A model generated the notes under the pieces. It did no database searches, was not told the origin of the DNA, and saw only the letters and a program-made list of their open reading frames with translations. Source: JAGGVT01 sp965369605 (lineage in GTDB: Bacteria; JAJVIF01; JAGGVT01). Taken from it: a stretch of 33,992 bases of DNA. This document shows, piece by piece, positions 1 through 8,519 of this stretch (its first letter is position 1; every line of letters starts with the position of its first letter). The position numbers were made by a program, and so were the translations under genes. The stretch covers positions 1 to 33,992 of the forward strand of contig CBDURE010000022.1 of NCBI GenBank assembly GCA_965369605.1, written 5' to 3'.

Positions 1-67
1 AGAATATTGTCTTTTCCCTTCGCAAGTGTATAGACCGTGTATATCGTATGCAAATGCAAAAATATTT

Positions 68-85
68 CCCCCCGCTCGCGGGGGG
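68..85. repeat. G/C-rich perfect hairpin
   Basis: CCCCCCGC (68-75) and GCGGGGGG (78-85) form an 8-bp perfect inverted repeat with a 2-nt loop, followed by a second G run at about 91-97. The rest of 1-184 holds no supported gene; at 115-125 there is a CTTTTTCAACA string that also ends the roughly 90-bp dispersed repeats found later in the window. Probably a repeat remnant; no function is assigned. Confidence 0.5.
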
Positions 86-184
86 ATTAAGGGGGGGATG
101 GAGAATAAAAACAACCTTTTTCAACAAGCCCGGGACGTCGTCGCTACGAAAAAACAGCCTCGGATTTCAGAATCGTTCTTTTGC

Positions 185-213
185 TTGCTATAAAGCAAAA
201 TATATGTTATAAA
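185..213 (+). promoter_or_regulatory. Putative sigma-70 promoter of the rimP operon
   Basis: TTGCTA (185-190) and TATAAA (208-213) are separated by 17 nt, a plausible -35/-10 pair. A start near 220 would give a leader of about 108 nt that contains the hairpins at 228-263 and ends at the rimP start. This is pattern matching only. Confidence 0.45.
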
Positions 214-227
214 ACCAAGTTGAAGTA

Positions 228-263
228 CTCTCTATGAGAGTGGGTTATATACCCACTTTTTTT
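228..263 (+). promoter_or_regulatory. Attenuator-like hairpin in the rimP leader
   Basis: AGTGGGT (239-245) pairs with ACCCACT (251-257) and is followed by a T run to 263, which is the shape of an intrinsic terminator. A small CTCTC/GAGAG hairpin (228-232/236-240) overlaps its 5' arm by two bases. It lies 65 nt upstream of rimP, so it would stop transcription before the operon unless read through. Terminator-like leaders ahead of rimP-nusA operons are familiar in other bacteria and could let NusA control its own operon; that role is inferred here. Confidence 0.6.
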
Positions 264-327
264 GTGCTTGAATATTTTCAGGTATATTCGGTTAAATGCT
301 GTATATCTGGAAGTGGGTTAATGTGGA

Positions 328-849
328 ATGGTCTTTGTTGGGGAATTTGACATCGAACGGATTGAGGCGAAAATCGAGGATTTTCTTTTCCGTCGTGGGG
401 TAGAGCTTGTTGATTTGCGTTATGAATCCAATCCCATCCGGCCATTCCTGGAAATATTCGCGGATAAAATAGGCGGGATTACGGTAAAGGATTTAGGCGA
501 GATCAGCAGACGAGTGATTCTGTTTCTCGAAGCGGGAAAGTTTTTCCCGGATGCGTTCAACCTGGTGGTGTCATCGCCGGGGCTGGACAGGGTTATTAAA
601 AAGGAGGCTGATTTCAAGCGTTTTGCAGGCAGAAGGATTCGCTTGAAGCCGATAAATACAACCGGCAAAGAAGTTAAGAGCTGGGAAGCCACACTTATTG
701 GGTTTGAAAATAGCGAAGTTATTATCGAAACGAACGATAAAAAAACTGAAAGATACGCTTTAAGCGAACTCAAAAAGGTCAGACTCGTGCCGGATATCGA
801 TTTTAGTATTGATTCTGCAAAAGGTGCAAAAAAAAGAAGAGACAAGTAG
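328..849 (+). CDS. rimP: Ribosome maturation factor RimP
   Basis: RimP binds the 30S subunit and assists its late assembly in the cytoplasm. The 173-residue protein has the usual two-domain layout: an N-terminal alpha/beta domain (about 8-80) and a C-terminal Sm-like barrel (about 90-160). The family signature SSPGLDR is at residues 82-88, and the VELVDLRYE block near 25-33 matches the family N-terminus. The length is normal (about 150-180). The ATG at 328 is the only sensible start; a second ATG at 321 is in another frame. It is the first gene of the rimP-nusA-ylxR-infB operon, which is the conserved order. The C-terminus is a short lysine-rich tail. Confidence 0.93.
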   Translation: MVFVGEFDIERIEAKIEDFLFRRGVELVDLRYESNPIRPFLEIFADKIGGITVKDLGEISRRVILFLEAGKFFPDAFNLVVSSPGLDRVIKKEADFKRFAGRRIRLKPINTTGKEVKSWEATLIGFENSEVIIETNDKKTERYALSELKKVRLVPDIDFSIDSAKGAKKRRDK

Positions 850-906
850 ATATGATTAATGATGTAAATGGCATAGTAACAAGAAAGACCGGAGGATTTG
901 CCCTGT

Positions 907-2193
907 ATGTTTAACGAACTGATGAAATTGGAAATACAGGAAACAATGAGGGACAAGGGCATCCCTATCGAAATAATCAAGGAAGCGGTAGAGGCTGCTC
1001 TTACAAGCGCGTACAAAAAGGACCATGGGCGCGAACTGAATATCACGTTCAGAGTTGATACGCAATCAGGCGAGATAAAAGCGTACGAGGCCTATGAGAT
1101 TGTCGAGGAAATCGAAGAGCCAGAAAGGCAGTTTACCCTTGAAAAGGCGCTTGAATACGACCCTGATGCTGAAATCGGCGGGGAGATTCTTCTCCCTATA
1201 AAAAATGTTGAACTGAACTTCTCGCGAATCGCGACTCAGTCAGCGAAACAGGTCGTCATGCAGAGAATCAAGGATGCCGAACGGGAACTGGTATTCCAGG
1301 AATTTGTTGATAAGAAAGGACTGCTTATCAGCGGGAAGATTCGACGAATGGAAAGCGGCACTGTGTATATCGAATTTGAAAATGTCGAGGGTGTGATTCC
1401 GCAAATCGAGCAGGTTTTCAAGGATATATACAAACCAAAATCAACAATAAGAGCGATTATTCTTGAGGTCGAGCGAACAAACCGCGGACCGCGGATTACT
1501 CTCTCAAGAGCTCACGCCGACTTCGTTCGCCAGCTTTTCATGCTTGAGGTTCCCGAAATTGGTGAGGGGCTTGTTGAGATAATCAACATAGCCCGCGAAC
1601 CGGGAAGCCGTACAAAGATAGCCGTATATTCAAACACGCCGGACATCGACCCCGTTGGCGCATGTGTTGGTTCCAAGGGCGCGAGAGTTCAAGCGGTTGT
1701 GAATGAACTGAAAGGCGAGAACATCGATATCATTCACTGGACCGATGACCCGTTCGACTACATCGCGAACGCGTTGTCACCGGCTCAGGTTTACAGTGTG
1801 GAGGTTTTCGAGGAGGAACAGTCCGCAGAAGTAATAGTGCCGGATGACCAGGTTTCTCTTGCCATCGGAAAAGCCGGACAAAATGTTCGCCTTGCAGCGA
1901 AATTGACAGGATGGCATATTGATATCAAGAAGCAGAGCGACAAGGTTGCCGAAGAAGAGAAAGAGCATGTTGTCGCGATGGAAGAAGAACTCAAAGTCGT
2001 GCTTGTGACCGAAGTAACCGATCTTCCAATTCGACGAAGCGCCCAGAATGCGCTTGCCGAGGGCGGTTTTACTGTCCTGAACGATGTTATTGAACTTACC
2101 AGGGATCAAATCCTTGCTGTAAAAGGGTTTGGTGCCAACTCACTTGAGGACCTAAACAGGTTCTTGAGGGAATATGGAATTGAGATAGAGTGA
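907..2193 (+). CDS. nusA: Transcription termination/antitermination factor NusA
   Basis: NusA binds RNA polymerase and nascent RNA and modulates pausing, termination and antitermination. From the ATG the protein has 428 residues. In order there are an N-terminal polymerase-binding domain (about 1-125), an S1 domain (about 137-202), two KH domains with GSKGAR (about 255-260) and GKAGQN (about 321-326) loops, and a C-terminal helix-hairpin-helix region (about 367-428) containing AVKGFGANS. The EVPEI, REPGSRTKIAV and DPVGACVG strings are diagnostic of the family. A TTG at 898 could start the frame, but GGAGG at 891-895 is only 2 nt from it and 11 nt from the ATG at 907, so 907 is preferred. The C-terminal extension beyond KH2 is one short repeat, unlike the two acidic repeats of enterobacterial NusA. 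Confidence 0.95.
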   Translation: MFNELMKLEIQETMRDKGIPIEIIKEAVEAALTSAYKKDHGRELNITFRVDTQSGEIKAYEAYEIVEEIEEPERQFTLEKALEYDPDAEIGGEILLPIKNVELNFSRIATQSAKQVVMQRIKDAERELVFQEFVDKKGLLISGKIRRMESGTVYIEFENVEGVIPQIEQVFKDIYKPKSTIRAIILEVERTNRGPRITLSRAHADFVRQLFMLEVPEIGEGLVEIINIAREPGSRTKIAVYSNTPDIDPVGACVGSKGARVQAVVNELKGENIDIIHWTDDPFDYIANALSPAQVYSVEVFEEEQSAEVIVPDDQVSLAIGKAGQNVRLAAKLTGWHIDIKKQSDKVAEEEKEHVVAMEEELKVVLVTEVTDLPIRRSAQNALAEGGFTVLNDVIELTRDQILAVKGFGANSLEDLNRFLREYGIEIE

Positions 2194-2200
2194 TAGCACA

Positions 2201-2461
2201 GTGAATCACATACCAGTTAGAAACTGTGCTGCTTGTCGGGTGAAACTTCCCAAAAGGGAGTTGGTTCGAATTGTGCGAACTCCCCATGGGACGATTGAAT
2301 ATGACCCGACATTAAAGGCGGATGGTCGCGGGTTGTACTGGTGCGGACGAGAGTCGTGCCTTGATAGAATCCGCAAGAAGGGGATGGTTGCGCGGTTTCT
2401 CAGAGTTAAGCCGTCTGAGAATTTGTTCGCTCAACTAGAGAAGGTGATATCGGGGAAATAA
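2201..2461 (+). CDS. rnpM: YlxR/RnpM (DUF448) RNA-binding protein
   Basis: This small basic protein (86 residues) belongs to the YlxR family, known in Bacillus as a modulator of RNase P. The NCAAC cluster near the N-terminus, the ELVRIVRTP strand and the GRGLYWC motif followed by a second cysteine in RESCLD are typical. It starts with GTG 7 nt after the nusA stop and lies between nusA and infB, its conserved place. The ribosomal-protein-like ylxQ gene that often follows it is absent. A small hairpin (GGGTC 2465-2469/GACCC 2475-2479) lies between this gene and infB without a T run, so it is not a clear terminator. Confidence 0.88.
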   Translation: MNHIPVRNCAACRVKLPKRELVRIVRTPHGTIEYDPTLKADGRGLYWCGRESCLDRIRKKGMVARFLRVKPSENLFAQLEKVISGK

Positions 2462-2507
2462 TACGGGTCTCCCGGACCCATACTTTTACAGGTGTTTGAT
2501 AAACTAT

Positions 2508-5369
2508 ATGCGCGTACATAGTCTTGCAAAAGAACTCGAAATCCAGACGAATCAACTTATCACGTTTTTACAGTCTAAGGGTTTCGATATTAAAGGTCCT
2601 CTTAATACGCTTGGTGATGCTGAGATTGAATCTGCCAGAAACAATCTGGCGGAGCTGAAAGGCATAGAGAAGGACAAAAAATCAACCAAGGCTCCAACAA
2701 GCGGAGTAAAGAAAAGAGTATTTGTCCGTTCAAAACAAACCGCAGACCCAAGAACTCGTCCCCGACGCCAGCCAGGCTCGACCCAGCAGATAAGGCCTCC
2801 ACAGATACCACAAAGAAAACCGGGAACATCCAAAGCCGCCGAGAAAGCGATGGCGCATCAGAAAGCTCAAGCGGAAGAGGCAAAAGTTAAAAGAGCCGCT
2901 CTTGACAAAAAAGCTTTAGAGGCGCAGTTGGCTAAAATCCAACCGGATGCTCCTTCGGCAGATGAAAAGAGAAAAAGGCAGAAACCAGAGAGGGAGAAAG
3001 CCGCCGCGACTGATAACAAGACTGATGTCAGGCGGGATAAGCAAGGAAAGAGGGAACATATAAAAGCCGATCCCGGCAGGGGAAAGGGAGCAGAAAGGCC
3101 CAAGAAGAAAAAATTCAAATTTTCGAAGGAAGATGCTATCCGTGTCGCCAGGGATAAACGGCGGACCCCGTCTCGAAACAAGCCAGCTGACCAATCTTCT
3201 GTAACAGGTTCTGATGCTCTGGGAGTAAGGAAACCACAACCCATGCCGGCGGATCTCAGGAGGAAGAGGAAAAAAGGCAGACCGGATTTCAAGGGAAAAG
3301 ATCAGGCAACACGGCCACCAAGAAAGAATGAACCCAAAAAAAATGTTGTTCTCGAAGGGAAAGCTCTTGATGTTGGCATCAACAAACTCAAGGGCGGGTT
3401 CAAAACCAGTGTCGATGCTGATAAGAAAGCGGGTGGCAAAACAAAGCGCCGCAAGAAAATCGTGCAGGACAAAAAGCGATTCAAGCCCGGCGCAAAGTCA
3501 GGGAAAAGAACGGACAGAACAGAATACGGCGGACGCGGTGTTCTGGTCAGAAGACATAAAAGAAGAAAAAGCAGAGATTACATTCCCGAACTGGCGGATG
3601 CTGCCGGTACCGTTGATACGCACAGGAAAATACGAATCACCGATCACATGACAATTAAGGATCTCAGTGCGGCAACTGGCGTTAAAAGCCCCACTATTGT
3701 GAAATTCCTTCTTGATGAGATAAACGTTATGGCGACAATAAACCAGGTCGTTGATATTGACATGGCGTCGCTTATTCTGGAAAGCCTCGGCTACGAATAT
3801 GAAATTGCGATTAAACAGGTTGAGGATATCCTCAAGCATGAAGATGATTCCGAAGAGGACCTCAAAACGCGCCCACCGGTCGTAACCGTGCTTGGGCATG
3901 TCGATCATGGTAAGACAAAACTGCTTGACACGATACGAAAAACAAACGTGGCTGAGGGTGAGGCAGGCGGAATTACGCAGGCTATCGGAGCCTACCAGGT
4001 ACACATGAGAGATCGGGCAATTACATTTATCGACACGCCCGGACATGAGGCTTTCACCGCAATGCGCGCTCGCGGCGCGAAGGTCACAGATGTCGCGATT
4101 CTCGTCGTTGCATGTGATGATGGTGTACAGCCGCAGACAAAAGAAGCTGTCGATCACGCTAAATCCGCGGGCATTGAAATTGTCGTCGCGCTCAACAAAA
4201 CTGATCTTGATACGGCAGACCCGGAAAGAGTCAAGAGGCAACTTTCAGAACTTGATCTTATCCCGGAGGAGTGGGGCGGGAAAACGGTCATGGTTCCAAT
4301 CAGCGCCAAATTCGGCGATGGAATTGAAGAACTTCTTGACCTCGTTCTTCTGCAGGCTGATATTCTGGATTTGAAAGCCAACCCGGATACGCTTGCCGAG
4401 GGAACGATAATCGAGGCGAAAATCGACAAAGGCAAGGGTGCGCTGGCGACTGTCCTTATCCAGCGTGGAACGTTAAAAGTCGGAGATTATATTGTCGCGG
4501 GCTGTTCCTATGGGCGAATCAGGGCAATGCTTAACGAGTACGGCAAAAAAGTTAAAGAAGTCGGTCCATCGACACCAGTGGAGTTATTCGGTTTGAGTGA
4601 TGTTCCCCAAGCGGGTGATACCCTTAACAAGGTTGAAAACGAGAAAATAGCGAAAGAAATCTACGCGAAACGAAGCCTTGACCGCAGGCAGGCGGCAATC
4701 CGGGCCGTAAACAAAATCAGCCTGGATGACCTGTATGCCAAAATCAAGGAGGGTGAGACAAAGGAACTCAATCTTATCATCAAGACAGACACACAGGGTT
4801 CGATTGAGGCGATTATTCACGCGCTTGGCAAAATTACAAATCCTGAAGTCAACATTAAATTCATCCACTCCTCTGTCGGTAATGTCAAGGAATCGGATAT
4901 CATGCTCGCTCTCGCATCAGAGAGTATCATTCTCGCTTTCAATGTTGTTGTCTCAGCGGAAATGAAAAAACTCGCGTCGATGGAGGGAGTTGATGTCCGC
5001 AGTTATAACATCATCTACAAGGCCGTGGAGGATATCGAACTCGCCATGAAGGGCATGCTCGAACCTATATTCGAGGAAAAAATTGTCGGTACAGCGGAAG
5101 TTCGCGCGATTTTCAAAAAACGCAGGGGTACTATTGTCGCTGGCCTTATTGTTACTTCGGGCAAACTTATTCGCGGGAAGGATATTAGAATCAATCGCGG
5201 TGATGAAAAAATCTGGGAGGGCAAACTTTCCAGCTTGAAGCGATTCCAGGATGATGCCCGTGAGGTTGACAACGGACTTGAATGTGGAATCTCCCTCGAC
5301 AATATTCCCAGCCTTGAAGAGGGCGATGTAATCGAGCAGTACGAAACAGTCGAGGTACCAAGAAACTGA
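2508..5369 (+). CDS. infB: Translation initiation factor IF-2
   Basis: IF-2 is the GTPase that brings initiator fMet-tRNA to the 30S subunit and promotes subunit joining. The ATG at 2508 gives 953 residues beginning MRVHSLAKEL, the usual IF2_N start; a TTG at 2496 lies almost on the AGGTG ribosome site and is less likely. After the first IF2_N (about 1-50) comes a very Lys/Arg-rich low-complexity linker (about 55-370), a second IF2_N-like domain (about 375-430), then the G domain with GHVDHGKT (about 463-470), DTPGH (509-513), NKTD (563-566) and SAK (599-601), followed by domains II, III and IV. The position after the P-loop is Lys (GKTKLLD) where Ser is common. It is the last gene of its operon: a strong terminator follows at 5404-5430, so rbfA and truB are not downstream. 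Confidence 0.96.
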   Translation: MRVHSLAKELEIQTNQLITFLQSKGFDIKGPLNTLGDAEIESARNNLAELKGIEKDKKSTKAPTSGVKKRVFVRSKQTADPRTRPRRQPGSTQQIRPPQIPQRKPGTSKAAEKAMAHQKAQAEEAKVKRAALDKKALEAQLAKIQPDAPSADEKRKRQKPEREKAAATDNKTDVRRDKQGKREHIKADPGRGKGAERPKKKKFKFSKEDAIRVARDKRRTPSRNKPADQSSVTGSDALGVRKPQPMPADLRRKRKKGRPDFKGKDQATRPPRKNEPKKNVVLEGKALDVGINKLKGGFKTSVDADKKAGGKTKRRKKIVQDKKRFKPGAKSGKRTDRTEYGGRGVLVRRHKRRKSRDYIPELADAAGTVDTHRKIRITDHMTIKDLSAATGVKSPTIVKFLLDEINVMATINQVVDIDMASLILESLGYEYEIAIKQVEDILKHEDDSEEDLKTRPPVVTVLGHVDHGKTKLLDTIRKTNVAEGEAGGITQAIGAYQVHMRDRAITFIDTPGHEAFTAMRARGAKVTDVAILVVACDDGVQPQTKEAVDHAKSAGIEIVVALNKTDLDTADPERVKRQLSELDLIPEEWGGKTVMVPISAKFGDGIEELLDLVLLQADILDLKANPDTLAEGTIIEAKIDKGKGALATVLIQRGTLKVGDYIVAGCSYGRIRAMLNEYGKKVKEVGPSTPVELFGLSDVPQAGDTLNKVENEKIAKEIYAKRSLDRRQAAIRAVNKISLDDLYAKIKEGETKELNLIIKTDTQGSIEAIIHALGKITNPEVNIKFIHSSVGNVKESDIMLALASESIILAFNVVVSAEMKKLASMEGVDVRSYNIIYKAVEDIELAMKGMLEPIFEEKIVGTAEVRAIFKKRRGTIVAGLIVTSGKLIRGKDIRINRGDEKIWEGKLSSLKRFQDDAREVDNGLECGISLDNIPSLEEGDVIEQYETVEVPRN

Positions 5370-5403
5370 TTTTATAACCTCTGAAAAGGTAAATTCTAAT
5401 TGT

Positions 5404-5430
5404 AACCCGGCGTCCCATCGCCGGGTTTTT
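5404..5430 (+). terminator. Rho-independent terminator of infB
   Basis: AACCCGGCG (5404-5412) pairs perfectly with CGCCGGGTT (5419-5427) around a 6-nt loop and runs into TTTTT (5426-5430). It is 34 nt after the infB stop. Confidence 0.93.
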
Positions 5431-5496
5431 GCTGCCATCTTCCGGGAAAAAACTCCCGGGTTTGTATATTAAACTTCGCTTAGTAACACGAATTAT

Positions 5497-5565
5497 CCGA
5501 GTCCCGAACGTAAGTGAGGGGTGGGTGGTTATCATTACTACCCCTCACTAACGTTCGGGGCTCGG
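5497..5565. repeat. Inverted-repeat element with 25-bp arms
   Basis: The arms 5497-5521 and 5541-5565 are reverse complements with two mismatches, around a 19-nt centre. The right arm is identical, as its reverse complement, to 29603-29627, and nearly identical in the same orientation to 29908-29932, so this is a dispersed element. No open reading frame lies inside. The DNA just after it (about 5566-5587) resembles another common intergenic repeat. Confidence 0.8.
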
Positions 5566-5587
5566 TTCCTTTCGGCAGGCTCAGGAT

Positions 5588-5713
5588 AGGCATGCCGGGG
5601 AGGCGGCTGTTTATGCAAGATTCCGGCATGCCTGATTCACCTAATAGGTAATTGTTTGTTTTATTCGGGACGGCATGACCGGGTTATAGTGGAAATCGAC
5701 TTTTTCCACAGCC
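5588..5713. repeat. Dispersed intergenic repeat, copy A (divergent)
   Basis: AGGCATGCCGG (5588-5598) and CCGGCATGCCT (5623-5633) form a perfect 11-bp inverted repeat. The right part, 5623-5713, aligns with the two better conserved copies at 13212-13300 (reverse) and 19817-19905: CCGGCATGCCTG, then TGATTCAC, GGCATGACCGGGTTA and finally CTTTTTC-CACA. No gene is visible between the infB terminator and the eno terminator; the whole interval is repeats. Confidence 0.6.
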
Positions 5714-5759
5714 CCCAGAGACCAGTTTTAATCCTGAGGAATCGAAGGGCGCTTACAGG

Positions 5760-5793
5760 AAAAAACAGCAGAGGGTTTAAACCCTCTGCTGTT
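5760..5793 (-). terminator. Rho-independent terminator of eno
   Basis: Positions 5764-5778 and 5779-5793 are a perfect 15-bp inverted repeat. Read on the minus strand it is followed by TTTTTT (plus-strand A run 5760-5765). It begins 18 nt past the eno stop codon. Confidence 0.93.
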
Positions 5794-5810
5794 CCTTATG
5801 TCAGGCATAT

Positions 5811-7115
5811 TTACTTTACAAACAGCGAGAAAACCTCTTTGCCGGCGTATTCGCCAACCTCATCAAGTTCCTCTTCAATTCTCATAAGCTGATTGTATTT
5901 CGCCACACGTTCGCTTCTGCACGGCGCTCCGGATTTAATCTGCCCGGCGTTCACAGCGACAACAAGATCGGCGATTGTCGTATCCTCAGTTTCGCCGCTT
6001 CGATGCGATACAACGCAGGTCATTCCCGCGCGATGCGCTGCCTCGATAACATCAAGGGTTTCAGAAACCGAGCCAATCTGGTTAAGCTTGATAAGAATCG
6101 AATTGGAGCATCCCATTTCAATTCCCTTTGACAGTCGATCGGGATTTGTCACATAAAGGTCATCACCAACAATCTGAATCTTATCGCCAAGCTCGTCCAT
6201 CATAAGCGCCCAGTTTTTCCAATCATCCTCATGAAGCGGATCTTCGATGGATACAATCGGATATTTTTTAACCCATTTGGCGTATCGTTTTATCAGTTCT
6301 TTTGCCGTGAAATATTCTTTCGTGGATTCGAAGTAATATTTGTTCTTGCTCTTTATATAGAAATCGTTCGCCGCGCAGTCAAGTGCAAGCAGAATATCCT
6401 TGCCTGGCTTGTAGCCGGCATCTTTAATGGCTTTTACAATAAAATCGAGAGCCTCTTCATTTGATTTCAAATTGGGAGCGAATCCACCCTCATCGCCAAC
6501 TCCGGTTGAGAGTTTTTTATCTTTGAGCACTTTTTTCAGCTTGTGATAAATCTCGGCATTCATGCGGACAGCCTCTTTGAAACTTTTCGCGCCGACTGGA
6601 AGAATCATGAATTCCTGGATATCGACATTATTGTCCGCATGCCCTCCGCCGTTGAGTATGTTCATCTGGGGAACCGGCAATATTCCGCAGTTTGGTCCGC
6701 CGAGATAGCGGTACAGCGGGATTCCAAGGCATTCAGCTGCGCAGCGTGCGACCGCCATTGAAACTCCCAGAATTGCATTTGCGCCGAGTTTGTTCTTATT
6801 ATCAGTGCCGTCCAACTCGCACATTATGCCGTCAATCAGACGTTGTTCCGTAACCTCAAGCCCGATAATTTCCGGCGCGATTTTTGTCAAAATGATATTA
6901 ATGGCTTTTGTAACACCTTTGCCATTATATCGCTTGCCGCCATCTCGAAGCTCAAGCGCTTCATGGCTTCCCGTTGACGCTCCCGATGGAACAATCGCCC
7001 TGCCAATTACACCGGTATCGCTCAGAATCTCGACCTCAACCGTTGGGTTGCCCCGGCTGTCAAGAACTTCTCGCGCGATAATGTCTTCAATATATCCGCT
7101 TCCTGTTAGATACAT
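5811..7115 (-). CDS. eno: Enolase
   Basis: Enolase interconverts 2-phosphoglycerate and phosphoenolpyruvate in glycolysis, with Mg2+. At 434 residues the length is standard. Visible signatures include SGASTG and HEALELRD (about 44-58), catalytic Glu168 and Glu209 (in QEF and GDEGG), Mg ligands Asp246, Glu291 (SIEDPL) and Asp318 (GDDLYVTN), Lys343 (KLNQIG), His371 in SHRSGETEDTTIADL, and Lys394 (QIKSGAPCRSERVAKYNQ). The sequence LDCAANDFY departs slightly from the more common AASEFY. The ATG at 7115 follows AGAGGTG (plus strand 7121-7127). It is a single-gene unit, divergent from the RNA methyltransferase gene. Confidence 0.97.
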   Translation of the reverse strand: MYLTGSGYIEDIIAREVLDSRGNPTVEVEILSDTGVIGRAIVPSGASTGSHEALELRDGGKRYNGKGVTKAINIILTKIAPEIIGLEVTEQRLIDGIMCELDGTDNKNKLGANAILGVSMAVARCAAECLGIPLYRYLGGPNCGILPVPQMNILNGGGHADNNVDIQEFMILPVGAKSFKEAVRMNAEIYHKLKKVLKDKKLSTGVGDEGGFAPNLKSNEEALDFIVKAIKDAGYKPGKDILLALDCAANDFYIKSKNKYYFESTKEYFTAKELIKRYAKWVKKYPIVSIEDPLHEDDWKNWALMMDELGDKIQIVGDDLYVTNPDRLSKGIEMGCSNSILIKLNQIGSVSETLDVIEAAHRAGMTCVVSHRSGETEDTTIADLVVAVNAGQIKSGAPCRSERVAKYNQLMRIEEELDEVGEYAGKEVFSLFVK

Positions 7116-7204
7116 GTTTGCACCTCTTATATGTTTTCTCAGTTTAAAAAATCACGGCAATTCTAACGCCACTTGATAGTATTATCAAATCACTTTCCAA
7201 TTTT

Positions 7205-7244
7205 AACTTACTAACCTGCTAACCTGCTAACTTGCTAACTTTCT
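7205..7244. repeat. Octamer tandem repeat
   Basis: Five consecutive 8-bp units related to AACCTGCT fill 7205-7244, in the 153-bp gap between eno and the RNA methyltransferase. The same octamer in the opposite orientation (GTTAGCAG) makes the array at 20290-20353. Confidence 0.85.
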
Positions 7245-7268
7245 TCATGTTATACTATCGAGCCTGTT

Positions 7269-7718
7269 ATGCCGTCACTGATACTATTCATACAACGAAT
7301 GCATCATCCGGGTAATGTCGGGTCAATCCTGCGCACATCGGAGGTTATGGCTGTTGACCGCGTTATCATGTATGGGCACAAAACGTTCTCACCAAGCGTT
7401 ACAAAAGGCTCTCACCAGTGGACACCAATCGAATTCACCGAGGATGCGGATATAATCGACATCTACAAAAAAGATGGCTATCGCGTCATCGGAATTGAAA
7501 ATGACGAGAACGCCGTTTCGATGTATGAATACAAATTCAACGAGAAATCGCTGCTAGTGCTTGGCAGCGAAATGGGTGGAATCGAGAAGGCCGTTTACCC
7601 TAAACTGGATGACACGGTTATCATCCCGCAATACGGCGTCACCGGCTGCCTGAACGTAGTCCACGCGGGCGGCATCGCGCTGTATGAATTCCGAAAGCAG
7701 TATCCGTATTTGGGGTAA
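7269..7718 (+). CDS. SpoU/TrmH-family RNA 2'-O-methyltransferase
   Basis: A 149-residue SPOUT-fold methyltransferase with only the catalytic domain and no N-terminal RNA-binding domain, like the TrmL/CspR type. Motif 1 is PGNVGSILRT (about 14-23, with the conserved Asn and Arg), motif 2 LGSEMGGI (98-105), and motif 3 IPQYGVTGCLNVVHA (119-133), which forms the AdoMet-binding trefoil knot. It would methylate a ribose 2'-OH of tRNA or rRNA in the cytoplasm; the target cannot be read from the sequence. Motif 3 is unusual: the common SLNVSVA is CLNVVHA. The start ATG at 7269 lies just after the octamer array and has no strong ribosome site. Confidence 0.88.
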   Translation: MPSLILFIQRMHHPGNVGSILRTSEVMAVDRVIMYGHKTFSPSVTKGSHQWTPIEFTEDADIIDIYKKDGYRVIGIENDENAVSMYEYKFNEKSLLVLGSEMGGIEKAVYPKLDDTVIIPQYGVTGCLNVVHAGGIALYEFRKQYPYLG

Positions 7719-7754
7719 GGGAGAGAAAGGAGCCAGAGTCCTGGTTTTAGCATT

Positions 7755-8519
7755 TCATGCTGCTAATTCCTCAATGAAATCTTCTTTCTTACTCCATTCA
7801 ATTGGTCGGATATCATAGTTCTTAAAGGCAACAAGAACTCCGTTTGATATTCTTCCTTCAGTGTCATTTAAACAGGCATATGCTTTTGACATTGGAGGGC
7901 GATCATCCTTTGTATCGAGCCATGAAAACATCAAAGAGCCTGCATTATCGCGGGTTGGTTTATTAATTACCTTTAGTAATCTTTCAGGATGCGTTTTTGA
8001 TTTTGAAATCACGAAATCAAAATGGTGGTCATATCCACTTCTACCGGCGAATTTGACTCTTGGAGTATAACGAATTTCCTGTTTTTCCAACCAGGAAACT
8101 ACATCCTCATAAAAAAGACTTGTTATATATGACTCAGCCATATAGAAAAGGTCATTTACTGCAAGCATTGACTGCAAAAGACAATGTTTCCTAAATGAAA
8201 AGTTACTTTCATTTGAAACAACCATTAATGTATCTTTTGATTGCTCAACGCCAAAGCCTCTTAAAGTCTGCTGAAGTAGCCTCTGTCGTTTTTCTGTATT
8301 AAGGTCACAACCAGATAAAGACAAATCATTGATAATATACCCATCATCAGTTAGTAAATAACCGCCATTTTGCTTTTTTACAAAAATTTGAAGATAATCA
8401 TTATGTCGATCAATATATGGCGTTGTTATTTCTACCCATCCATCAATCTCGCGTAATGATGTCTTACCTTTCAGCCAATTCTGGTATTCATCCATCAATT
8501 TCTGTATTTCTTTAATCAT
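7755..8519 (-). CDS. DUF1828/DUF1829-type protein of unknown function
   Basis: A 254-residue soluble protein. The N-terminal part (about 10-110) has the DUF1828 pattern: ITTPYIDRHNDYLQIFV, GGYLLTDDGYIINDL and KRQRLLQQTLRGFGV. The C-terminal part (about 140-250) looks like the companion DUF1829 domain, with FAGRSGYDHHFDFVI and FSWLDTKDDRP. No catalytic motif is recognised. The upstream gene overlaps its start by 4 nt (ATGA), so the two are translationally coupled. Both are visibly more A/T-rich than neighbouring genes, which suggests acquisition. Such pairs are scattered in bacterial accessory DNA, so a defence or toxin-antitoxin-like role is possible but not shown. Confidence 0.72.
   Translation of the reverse strand: MIKEIQKLMDEYQNWLKGKTSLREIDGWVEITTPYIDRHNDYLQIFVKKQNGGYLLTDDGYIINDLSLSGCDLNTEKRQRLLQQTLRGFGVEQSKDTLMVVSNESNFSFRKHCLLQSMLAVNDLFYMAESYITSLFYEDVVSWLEKQEIRYTPRVKFAGRSGYDHHFDFVISKSKTHPERLLKVINKPTRDNAGSLMFSWLDTKDDRPPMSKAYACLNDTEGRISNGVLVAFKNYDIRPIEWSKKEDFIEELAA

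Noticed and set aside
420..1046. A 208-codon minus-strand frame across rimP and nusA
   Set aside because: It covers two well-identified genes on the other strand and shows no family motif.
3498..4241. A 247-codon minus-strand frame inside infB
   Set aside because: Antisense of the IF-2 G domain region; codon bias of infB explains the open frame.
7205..7244. Possible CRISPR array
   Set aside because: Units are only 8 bp and contiguous without spacers, and no cas gene is present; it is a simple tandem repeat.
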